The notes below the pieces were generated by a model. That model worked only from the letters and a program-made list of their open reading frames with translations. It made no database searches and was not told the DNA's origin. The position numbers and the translations under genes are program-made. A stretch of 15,544 bases of DNA, taken from the NCBI GenBank assembly GCA_012510325.1, contig JAAZIG010000123.1, forward strand, positions 1 through 15,544, written 5' to 3'. Shown piece after piece: positions 9,498-14,812 of the stretch (positions are counted from its first letter, which is position 1; every line of letters begins with the position of its first letter). Source of the DNA: Bacillota bacterium (GTDB lineage Bacteria; Bacillota; Dethiobacteria; DTU022).

Positions 9498-9538
9498 AAA
9501 AAAAAACACCTTTAAGGACGTTCTAAAGGGTTTTTTTT
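9498..9538. terminator. Terminator after yabR, with T-runs on both strands
   Basis: A stem of CCTTTA/TAAAGG, extendable with one bulge to AACCCTTTA/TAAAGGtGTT, loop about 9 nt, is followed by nine T on the minus strand. On the plus strand the same hairpin is followed by eight T, so it is potentially bidirectional. It lies 77 nt past the yabR stop and isolates yabR from spoIIE. Confidence 0.85.
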
Positions 9539-9614
9539 ATGGAGCTCAGAAGAAATTCCAAATTTTAAAATAGCGCCCGGCGGTTTGCCGCCGTGCTGAT
9601 CTATGACCCGAAAC

Positions 9615-10004
9615 TCAAAAAGCTTCCCGGCAGGATCCCCGACCGCCTCTTTTGGATTCAGTATTGCGCTTCAAATCCTGCAGCCTTTCGTCGCTCTCCT
9701 TCATAAAACGGGCCAGCTTATCTTCAAATGAAGCCCGTTTTTCTTTACGGAAACCGCGGGACCCGGAATCGGGCAAAGCCCGCCGGATGGAAAGACCGAT
9801 CTTCCCGCCGCCGTCCACCGAAAGCACCCTCACCTTCACCCGCTCGGCTTTTTTCAGGTGACTGTGGATATCCTTGACATAAGAATCGGCCACTTCAGAA
9901 ATATGCACCAGCCCGGTATCTCCATTGGGAAGCGTTACAAATGCACCAAAGTTAGTGATCCCGGTTACCACCCCTTCCACGATACTGCCTACCTTTACAG
10001 GCAT
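9615..10004 (-). CDS. yabR: S1-domain RNA-binding protein YabR (general stress protein 13-like)
   Basis: Small cytoplasmic protein with one S1 (OB-fold) RNA-binding domain, residues about 1-75: VGSIVEGVVTGITNFGAFVTL, then GLVHISEVADSYV and VRVLSVDGGGKIGLSIR. The C-terminal tail after about 80 is basic and carries the FEDKLARFMKESDERLQDLKR pattern, in two halves, seen in YabR proteins. The exact role is not established; related proteins associate with ribosomes. AGGAGG lies 13 nt before the ATG, with a closer AAGAAGG. It is preceded by its own sigma-A promoter at the end of divIC and followed by a terminator, so it is probably monocistronic. Confidence 0.92.
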   Translation of the reverse strand: MPVKVGSIVEGVVTGITNFGAFVTLPNGDTGLVHISEVADSYVKDIHSHLKKAERVKVRVLSVDGGGKIGLSIRRALPDSGSRGFRKEKRASFEDKLARFMKESDERLQDLKRNTESKRGGRGSCREAF

Positions 10005-10040
10005 CCTTCTTAAATATCCTCCTTAAGTGTTGGTCTATTG

Positions 10041-10070
10041 ATATTATCACTTTTTTGAATGATTTGTCAA
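10041..10070 (-). promoter_or_regulatory. Sigma-A promoter of yabR
   Basis: A perfect TTGACA (10065-10070), an 18-bp spacer and TAATAT (10041-10046) preceded by TGA (extended -10) read toward yabR. The -35 overlaps the divIC stop codon. Confidence 0.7.
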
Positions 10071-10471
10071 TCCTCGAGTTGAAAAACAATCTCCCCCGGC
10101 CGGACCAGGCCCAAAAGCTTCCGCGCCAGCATCCCGATATAACCGGGATCGCCCAGTTTCTCGATCTCTTCAGCCAGCTCTTCGTTGCGCAACTCTTTCT
10201 CCTGCACCTGCAGCTCCGCGGCGGCCAGCTTCTTGTGGAGCCGGTTGTACTGATACATCTGCACAGCGATAAGAGTGAAAAATAGGCTGAGCAGAAGTAA
10301 TCCGGCTACGGCAGCGAGCTTGAAAAACCCAAAGCTGCTCTGTTTGCGCCGGGGAAACGGGGCCACTTTGTCATCTCTTCGGTTCGCTCTCATGATCCCA
10401 TCGCCCTCTTCAGTCCGGTCCTCTTTACCCAAAGAATTCGCAGCGAAACTCTGAAGGGATCTCTTCGCCAT
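10067..10471 (-). CDS. divIC: Septum formation initiator DivIC/FtsB family
   Basis: Bitopic divisome protein that pairs with FtsL and connects the early and late division machinery. The 134-residue protein has a basic N-terminal cytoplasmic part, one membrane helix (about 49-71), a coiled coil rich in Leu and Glu (about 76-106), and the family-typical end GDPGYIGMLARKLLGLVRPGE (107-127, in two halves). The start is uncertain: the ATG at 10471 has only a weak SD, and a second ATG at 10393 (Met27) with GAGGG upstream would give 108 residues, closer to common DivIC length. It follows yabQ by 51 nt. If only the sigma-E promoter above yabP served it, it would lack vegetative expression, so read-through or a promoter inside yabQ should exist. 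Confidence 0.9.
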   Translation of the reverse strand: MAKRSLQSFAANSLGKEDRTEEGDGIMRANRRDDKVAPFPRRKQSSFGFFKLAAVAGLLLLSLFFTLIAVQMYQYNRLHKKLAAAELQVQEKELRNEELAEEIEKLGDPGYIGMLARKLLGLVRPGEIVFQLED

Positions 10472-10522
10472 GCAACGAAATATCCCTGCCTCGGCCCGGA
10501 AAACCGATTCCGACAGCCGATT

Positions 10523-10900
10523 CTAGTCCTCCCCCCGCTCTTCTCCCGCCGGACGCCGGCAGATCCGGGCGATAAAAGCACCGCCTCTCAGCCACAGGGG
10601 CAGCAGATAACGGCTGAAACAGCGGAAATAAAGGAGAAATCCCCCCGCCAGAGCGAGATAGAGATATATGTTGACCTCGCTCCAGCTCCGGTAAACCAAA
10701 ATAATGATCGCCGCGGCAGCGGCGGCGACCCAGAATAGACAATCGGCAGTTACCGAAAGAAAGGACGGGAGACGCCGAAACTGCATCCGCACAGCCCGGT
10801 ACAGATCGTAAACAAAGGCAAAAATAGCCCCAAGAGCCCCCGCCTCCAGGAAAGCTGCGAGTTGCTGCAGAGCCGTTGAAGAGGCGGACAGCAGGCCCAC
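10523..10900 (-). CDS. yabQ: Spore cortex biosynthesis protein YabQ
   Basis: Small polytopic membrane protein of the mother cell, needed in Bacillus subtilis for cortex formation; biochemical activity unknown. The 125 residues hold hydrophobic segments at about 15-37, 50-70 and 77-97 and a charged, Arg-rich C terminus, as in the family. The start is GTG (10898-10900), whose first base is the last base of the yabP TAG stop, so the two are translationally coupled. It is identified by position between yabP and divIC as well as by hydropathy and the FAFVYDLYR segment. Confidence 0.88.
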   Translation of the reverse strand: MGLLSASSTALQQLAAFLEAGALGAIFAFVYDLYRAVRMQFRRLPSFLSVTADCLFWVAAAAAAIIILVYRSWSEVNIYLYLALAGGFLLYFRCFSRYLLPLWLRGGAFIARICRRPAGEERGED

Positions 10901-11190
10901 TATTTGAAAAGCCTCTCCAGAAGAGTTTTTCCGCGCATCCGCATCTGCTTGTTTTCTGCATAGGCCAGCTCCAAAAGAAGACCCTCAATGAAGATCTCCC
11001 CCTGATCGAGATTGAGGTGTTTAATGTGCAGATTTTCACCCCTTACCGCCAGCAAGCCCAGCTCTGTTTCCATGATCACCTCTTCATCATCGAAGCTGTC
11101 CACATGAAGGACACCGGTGATCTCGGTGTGCTCCCGGTTCTCTATCACCAGGCGGTGCTGTCCGCTGCCGAAACTATATTTTTCCTCCAC
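10900..11190 (-). CDS. yabP: Sporulation protein YabP
   Basis: YabP/YqfC-family protein, made in the mother cell under sigma-E and needed for spore cortex assembly in Bacillus subtilis; its molecular action is unknown. The 96 residues are family length, with HRLVIENREHTEITGVLHVDSFDDE in the N-terminal half (split here as ENREHTEITGV and VDSFDDE) and GENLHIKHLNLDQGEIFIEG after it. It starts with GTG, AAGGGGGG lying 7 nt upstream. It overlaps yabQ by one base and heads the yabP-yabQ-divIC set. Confidence 0.92.
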   Translation of the reverse strand: MEEKYSFGSGQHRLVIENREHTEITGVLHVDSFDDEEVIMETELGLLAVRGENLHIKHLNLDQGEIFIEGLLLELAYAENKQMRMRGKTLLERLFK

Positions 11191-11214
11191 TACTTTTCCC
11201 CCCTTGTGGATACG

Positions 11215-11243
11215 TTGACGCTTTCTGTTCGCTCTATTATATG
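11215..11243 (+). promoter_or_regulatory. Sigma-A-like promoter reading into the purC-like gene
   Basis: TTGACG (11215-11220), a 17-bp spacer and TATATG (11238-11243) on the plus strand. It would leave a leader of about 180 nt before the GTG at 11432. Its -10 occupies the same bases as the yabP -10 on the other strand. Confidence 0.5.
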
Positions 11244-11265
11244 AGTTTGTACCATCTGTTTATGT
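11236..11265 (-). promoter_or_regulatory. Sigma-E-type promoter of yabP
   Basis: On the minus strand CATATAAT (11236-11243) matches seven of eight bases of the sigma-E -10 (CATACAAT). ATA of ACATAAA (-35, 11259-11265) lies 17 bp upstream, within the 16-18 bp of the sigma-E consensus. In Bacillus subtilis yabP is in the sigma-E regulon, which supports the call. A sigma-A -35 at 17 bp is not visible. Confidence 0.62.
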
Positions 11266-11431
11266 CTCAAGCACCTTCCGAAGAAGGGCCGATCCCCTCC
11301 CCGCCCTTGGGTGAGGTGGGAGTACCGTTTGGGACGGCGCCAAAAAGGGCACCCTTTGAAAAAGGATCGACCGCACCGATGACGAAGAAAAGGGGCGGAG
11401 CACTCTATCTTACAGACAAAGGGGCAGCACA
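11244..11431 (+). other. Leader of the purC-like gene, unassigned structure
   Basis: Between the divergent promoters and the GTG is about 188 nt of GC-rich DNA. AAGGGC (11284-11289) can pair with GCCCTT (11303-11308) around a pyrimidine-rich loop, while the loop CTCCC can alternatively pair with GGGAG (11318-11322). CCGT/ACGG (11325-11337) and AAAGG/CCTTT (11344-11356) are smaller hairpins. I recognise no purine, preQ1 or T-box consensus here. An open frame crosses it on the plus strand but shows no family resemblance. Confidence 0.35.
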
Positions 11432-12103
11432 GTGGAACGATTATATTGCGGCAAAACAAAGGATCTTTTCCTTTGGGAAGAGGATCGGCTTCTGCTCAGC
11501 TTCAAGGACAGCATCACCGGAACAGGAGACCGTCCCGATCCCGGGGGCAACGAGGTTGTCGGCCGGGTTGCCGGCAAGGGCGGCGCCTCGCTCCGCCTGT
11601 CAATTCACTTTTTTGAGCTGCTGGAGGAGGCGAATATACCGACGCACTACCTCGGGCGCGGCCCCTCTGAGCATACCCTCATAGTCAAACAAGCCCGCTC
11701 ATTCGGTTTGGAGGTGATCTGCCGCGAGAAAGCCTGGGGCAGCTTTTTGCGCCGCTACGGAGACCATGTCACCCGGGGGGAGCCACTACCCTCTCTGGTG
11801 GAGTTTACGCTGAAAGACGACCGCCGGGGCGACCCCCCCATCACGGCGGAGGCGCTGGCGGCGCTGCAGATCGCCTCGCCGGAGGAGAGCGCCTATATGG
11901 CGCGGACCGCCCGCCGGGCCACCGCCCTGATCAAGGGGGAGCTCTCCCTAAAGGGCCTCGAGCTCATCGATATCAAATACGAGTTCGGTGAAGCGGAGGG
12001 CAAAATTCTGCTCATTGACGAGATCTCCGGCGATACCATGCGGGTGCTGCTGGGCGATCGGGTTCTGCAACCCCATGAGCCGGCTTCCTTTGTTTGTCGT
12101 TAG
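11432..12103 (+). CDS. purC: PurC-like SAICAR synthetase, divergent short form
   Basis: SAICAR synthetase joins CAIR and aspartate with ATP in purine biosynthesis. Family marks are LYCGKTKDLF (4-13), FKDSITGTG (24-32), DPGGN (36-40), the SAICAR-synthetase core LEVICREKAWGS (93-104), TLKDDRRGDPPIT (126-138) and IDIKYEFG ... LLIDEISGDTMR (179-204). It differs from Bacillus PurC: VVRN.AAGS is replaced by VICREKAWGSFLRRYG, PDT/S by GDT, and the last 20-30 residues that normally carry DK...R are missing, so the protein is only 223 long. I recall similar proteins in other Clostridia, annotated as PurC. The GTG start is set by AAAGGGG 7 nt upstream. It is the sole plus-strand gene, divergent from yabP and convergent with the spoIID-like gene, not in a pur operon. 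It is a working PurC or a paralogue with a changed role; the sequence does not decide. Confidence 0.82.
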   Translation: MERLYCGKTKDLFLWEEDRLLLSFKDSITGTGDRPDPGGNEVVGRVAGKGGASLRLSIHFFELLEEANIPTHYLGRGPSEHTLIVKQARSFGLEVICREKAWGSFLRRYGDHVTRGEPLPSLVEFTLKDDRRGDPPITAEALAALQIASPEESAYMARTARRATALIKGELSLKGLELIDIKYEFGEAEGKILLIDEISGDTMRVLLGDRVLQPHEPASFVCR

Positions 12104-12178
12104 CCGCAGCCGGAGCCGCCGCTTACCGGGGGCTCTTCCGGAGTCTTCCACCCCTCCGCCAAGCTCTTTTCATCGCCT

Positions 12179-13147
12179 TCACCAGACCCGGGCCAGAGTA
12201 ATGTCACGGTAGAAATAGTTGACGATCTCATCGGGGCTGCGTCCCTCCTCGGCGAGCGAGCGGGCGCCCCACTGGCACATGCCTACACCGTGCCCAAAAC
12301 CGGTGCCGGAAAGGTGAAGGCCTCCCTCCCCGAGCGCCGGCTCATCGATAAAAGTGGAGCGCATCTCGGTGCTGCCCAGGGCCAGCCTCAGCGACGGCGC
12401 CGGCACTTCGAGATCATTGATCCGGATCCGGGTCGCTCTTCCCGACGGACCCTTTTCGCTGATGCTGACGCTTTCTACAGCTCCGGGATCGCCGCATCCC
12501 GCCTCCTGCACCGCCTCCCGGAGACGGCCCAGGGGAAATGTACTTTCCCAGTTCTTCTCCTCTTCAGGAATATCCTTCTCCGCGGGGCTGGCGACGATCT
12601 GGATATACGGGGGGTTGCCGTCCTTATATTCCAGCCCTTCATCGGGCAGGGCGGTCCGGGGACCGGCATAAGCATGGAACCAGGCTTTGATATAGGCACC
12701 CTCGTAGAGCGCCACCTTCCCCCTGGTTTTCTCCACCGCCCGGCGAACACGCTCATTGATCCGCTCTTCATTATAGGCCTGGAATTCCTTGAAATCGGTG
12801 GAGGCATGCGCATTTCGCGAGGGCATACCGCCGTCTTCCTCGATCTTGTGCAGGGTAAAGCTGCGGGCGATGATCGCCTGGGCTGCCAGAGCGTTCTCCG
12901 GCCAGTGCGGATCCATCTCTGCAGCCACCACTCCGGCGATATAGTCCTCGAAGTCCATTGCAGCAACATCCCCGGTCTCATGGCGGTACACGTTTAAGCG
13001 GGGTTCCCGGCCCTGGAATTCGGCCAGCGCCTCGGGAAGGGGGGGAACAGCTTCCTCCTCCATCCGGCGGCGGCAGCCTGCTGAGAGCAGCAGAAGCACC
13101 CCCAGAAAAACGATGAACGCCCGCCGTGGAAAAGACATCCGTTTCAC
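12179..13147 (-). CDS. SpoIID/LytB-family protein, probable lipoprotein
   Basis: SpoIID is a lytic transglycosylase that trims denuded glycan strands during engulfment; relatives act in sporulation or germination. Here the family core spans about 50-320: MDFEDYIAGVVAAEMDPHW (64-82), with E77 at the position of the catalytic glutamate, ENALAAQAIIARSF (84-97), FHAYAGPRTALPDE (157-170) and GTGFGHGVGMCQWGA (281-295). The N terminus has a basic start, a hydrophobic run and LLSAGC (20-25), a slightly atypical lipobox (Ser at -3), so a surface lipoprotein is likely. The predicted start is GTG (13147) with only AGGG three nt upstream; ATG three codons later is an alternative. It has no spoIIQ or spoIIID neighbour as the classic spoIID does, so I leave the symbol blank. 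It lies alone between the hup terminator and the convergent purC-like gene. Confidence 0.88.
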   Translation of the reverse strand: MKRMSFPRRAFIVFLGVLLLLSAGCRRRMEEEAVPPLPEALAEFQGREPRLNVYRHETGDVAAMDFEDYIAGVVAAEMDPHWPENALAAQAIIARSFTLHKIEEDGGMPSRNAHASTDFKEFQAYNEERINERVRRAVEKTRGKVALYEGAYIKAWFHAYAGPRTALPDEGLEYKDGNPPYIQIVASPAEKDIPEEEKNWESTFPLGRLREAVQEAGCGDPGAVESVSISEKGPSGRATRIRINDLEVPAPSLRLALGSTEMRSTFIDEPALGEGGLHLSGTGFGHGVGMCQWGARSLAEEGRSPDEIVNYFYRDITLARVW

Positions 13148-13209
13148 CAGCCCTGTTTATATTTTTGCAACCTCTCCTAGTGTTCCCCCGGCGAAATATT
13201 CTACCCCGG

Positions 13210-13246
13210 AAAAAGCTCGGGGCCGCTCTCCAAGAGAGCAGCCCCG
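13210..13246 (-). terminator. Intrinsic terminator after hup
   Basis: A 12-bp stem with one mismatch (CGGGGC-T-GCTCTC paired with GAGAGC-G-GCCCCG, 3-nt loop) is followed by AGC and five T on the minus strand, 40 nt past the hup stop. It separates hup from the spoIID-like gene. Confidence 0.9.
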
Positions 13247-13285
13247 GCGACAGTCAACTCGCTAAATTCTCTGATTGTATTGCTA

Positions 13286-13558
13286 CTACTTGACTTTATT
13301 TTTAAATGCTCTTCCGGCCTTGAAGACGGGAACGTTCAGTGCAGGAATAACGATCTCTTCTTTTGTCTGAGGGTTGCGCCCCGCCCGTTCCGCCCGGTAT
13401 CTCCTTTCAAAGGTCCCGAAGCCGACCAGCTGCACTCTTTCATCATCAGCTACTGTATCAACAATAACTTCGAGAGTTGTATTGATTACTTTTTCAACAT
13501 CTTTTTTTGACATCTCAACCTTCTCAGAAACCGCTCCGATTAAATCAGATTTATTCAA
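13286..13558 (-). CDS. hup: HU-family DNA-binding protein
   Basis: Nucleoid-associated histone-like protein that bends and coats DNA as a dimer. The 90 residues match the family throughout: MNKSDLIGAVSEK at the start, VQLVGFGTFERRYRAERAGRNPQT through the saddle and arm, with the proline of GRNPQT that intercalates DNA, and FKAGRAFKN near the end. It begins with TTG; an in-frame TGA two codons upstream rules out an earlier start, and AAGGAGG is 10 nt away. It follows mazG by 78 nt, which contains no convincing promoter, and ends in a strong terminator. In Clostridia hup commonly sits between mazG and the yabO-yabP genes. Confidence 0.97.
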   Translation of the reverse strand: MNKSDLIGAVSEKVEMSKKDVEKVINTTLEVIVDTVADDERVQLVGFGTFERRYRAERAGRNPQTKEEIVIPALNVPVFKAGRAFKNKVK

Positions 13559-13568
13559 CTGTCACACT

Positions 13569-13575
13569 CCTCCTT
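13569..13575 (-). promoter_or_regulatory. Shine-Dalgarno of hup deciding a TTG start
   Basis: AAGGAGG on the minus strand, 10 nt from TTG (13556-13558). The in-frame TGA at 13562-13564 excludes any start further upstream, and no ATG or GTG in frame lies between. Confidence 0.8.
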
Positions 13576-13636
13576 AGAAGGTATAAATAGAGCTTGTCCT
13601 TGATAGTTCGCTCAATGTACAGCAATTCCTGCCTGG

Positions 13637-14800
13637 TCAGCCGTTTTTTTCTTCATTATTTTTCGCTTCTTCCCACCATCGATCCAGCTGCTCCAGGGAA
13701 AAGCTGTCAAAGGGACGGTTTTCCCTGGCAACCTGAGAGGCGATGTAGCCAAATCGATCCAGAAACTTCCGGAGAGCCTTGCCCAGAGCCAGCTCCGGAT
13801 TCAGGCCCAGAAAACGGGCGACGTTGACAGCGGCAAATAAAAAATCTCCAAATTCTTCTTCTATTTTGCCCGGATGACCCTGACGGTATGCATCCTGCAA
13901 CTCCGCCGCCTCCTCCCGCAGTTTCGCCACCGCTCCATCCAGGGAGGGCCAATCGAAACCGAGGTTGGCGGCCCGCTGCTGGATCTTATAGGCCCGCAGC
14001 AACGCCGGGAGCCCGGGATCGACCTGAATAGCCCCCTTCCCCACAGCGTTCCTCTCCTGCTCCTTGATTCGCTCCCAGCGCCCGACCGCCTGGGCCTCCG
14101 AAGCAGCCCGGACGGTCCCGAAGACATGGGGATGGCGCCGGATCAGCTTCTCCGAAAGGCCGCGGATCACCCTGTCCAGATCAAAGCGGCCCTGTTCGCG
14201 GGCCAGCTCGCTGTGAAAGACCACCTGCAGCAAAAGATCGCCCAGCTCTTCCTCGAGGGCGGCAGGGTCGTCCCGCTCGATGGCGGCGACAACCTCATAG
14301 GCCTCTTCTATAAGGCAGCTCCGCAGACTGAGGTGAGTCTGCCGGCGGTCCCAGGCGCAGCCCCCGGGGGAGCGCAGCGCCGTCATGATCCGCTCCAGCC
14401 TCTCCAGGGAGCCGCTCCCGCTGCCGGGGAAGCAGTCGACTCCGGGGATGATCCGAAGACGGTGGCCGCGGCGCGGTGCCCGGCGCCGCAGATAGTCTAC
14501 CGTCAGCTCCCCGCGGGGCGGCCCTCCGGGGACGGCATAGCCGACACAGGGCTGCCGCTCAAGAGCGGACAGAAGGAGCCGCCCCGCCGCCCTGGCCGAG
14601 TCGCCGGGGGTTGCCGGAGCGCTGAAGAGGCGGTCCAGCGGGGTAAAGGGGATCCCCCGGTCGAGACAGATGGCGGCGGCGGGATGGCGGGCTGTTTTAA
14701 AAAAAAGCCCCCTTCGACTGCGCCGGAGCGCCGTCCGGGCCGCCGCTGTAAGGTGAACCGTCGGGCCCGGTCCCAGACCGATGATCAAAAGTGTTCCCAT
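13637..14800 (-). CDS. mazG: YabN-type MazG nucleotide pyrophosphohydrolase with half a methylase domain
   Basis: MazG hydrolyses NTPs, including aberrant ones, to NMP and pyrophosphate. The 387-residue protein has two MazG repeats: the first at about 133-250, with CAWDRRQTH (148-156), EEAYEV (165-170), EELGD (184-188) and RRHPHVFG (221-228); the second at about 265-375, with KIQQRAANLGFDW, EEAAEL (296-301) and EEFGDFLFA (314-322). In YabN-type relatives the N terminus is a complete tetrapyrrole-methylase-like domain of about 220 residues. Here it starts normally (IIGLGPG, 6-12; YAVPGGPPRGE, 88-98; IIPGV, 117-121) but passes directly through FPGSGSGS into the MazG part, lacking about 95-100 residues of the C-terminal methylase subdomain. 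ATG start with GGGGGA 7 nt upstream, 12 nt after the SpoVB-like stop, so co-transcribed. The MazG part looks intact. Confidence 0.95.
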   Translation of the reverse strand: MGTLLIIGLGPGPTVHLTAAARTALRRSRRGLFFKTARHPAAAICLDRGIPFTPLDRLFSAPATPGDSARAAGRLLLSALERQPCVGYAVPGGPPRGELTVDYLRRRAPRRGHRLRIIPGVDCFPGSGSGSLERLERIMTALRSPGGCAWDRRQTHLSLRSCLIEEAYEVVAAIERDDPAALEEELGDLLLQVVFHSELAREQGRFDLDRVIRGLSEKLIRRHPHVFGTVRAASEAQAVGRWERIKEQERNAVGKGAIQVDPGLPALLRAYKIQQRAANLGFDWPSLDGAVAKLREEAAELQDAYRQGHPGKIEEEFGDFLFAAVNVARFLGLNPELALGKALRKFLDRFGYIASQVARENRPFDSFSLEQLDRWWEEAKNNEEKNG

Positions 14801-14812
14801 ATATTCATCCCC

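Noticed and set aside
11310..11345. A T-box-like stretch (GGTGGGAGTACCG) in the purC leader
   Set aside because: The T-box core (AGGGTGGNACCGCG) is not matched in spacing, there is no following terminator with a T-run, and the downstream gene is not an amino acid or tRNA synthetase gene.
11241..11684. A 147-codon plus-strand frame crossing the purC leader
   Set aside because: It begins on the -10 element, has no SD, and its second half is the purC reading region in another frame.
12104..12178. A possible shared terminator between the convergent purC-like and spoIID-like genes
   Set aside because: A bulged GAGCC/GGCTC hairpin exists, but there is no T-run on either side.
13195..13201. A perfect sigma-E -35 (GAATATT) upstream of the spoIID-like gene
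   Set aside because: No acceptable sigma-E -10 is found 16-18 bp downstream of ATA; the bases there read TAGGAG.
13559..13636. A promoter directly before hup
   Set aside because: TTGAGC with TCTATT at 18 bp is too weak; hup may be read from the mazG transcript.
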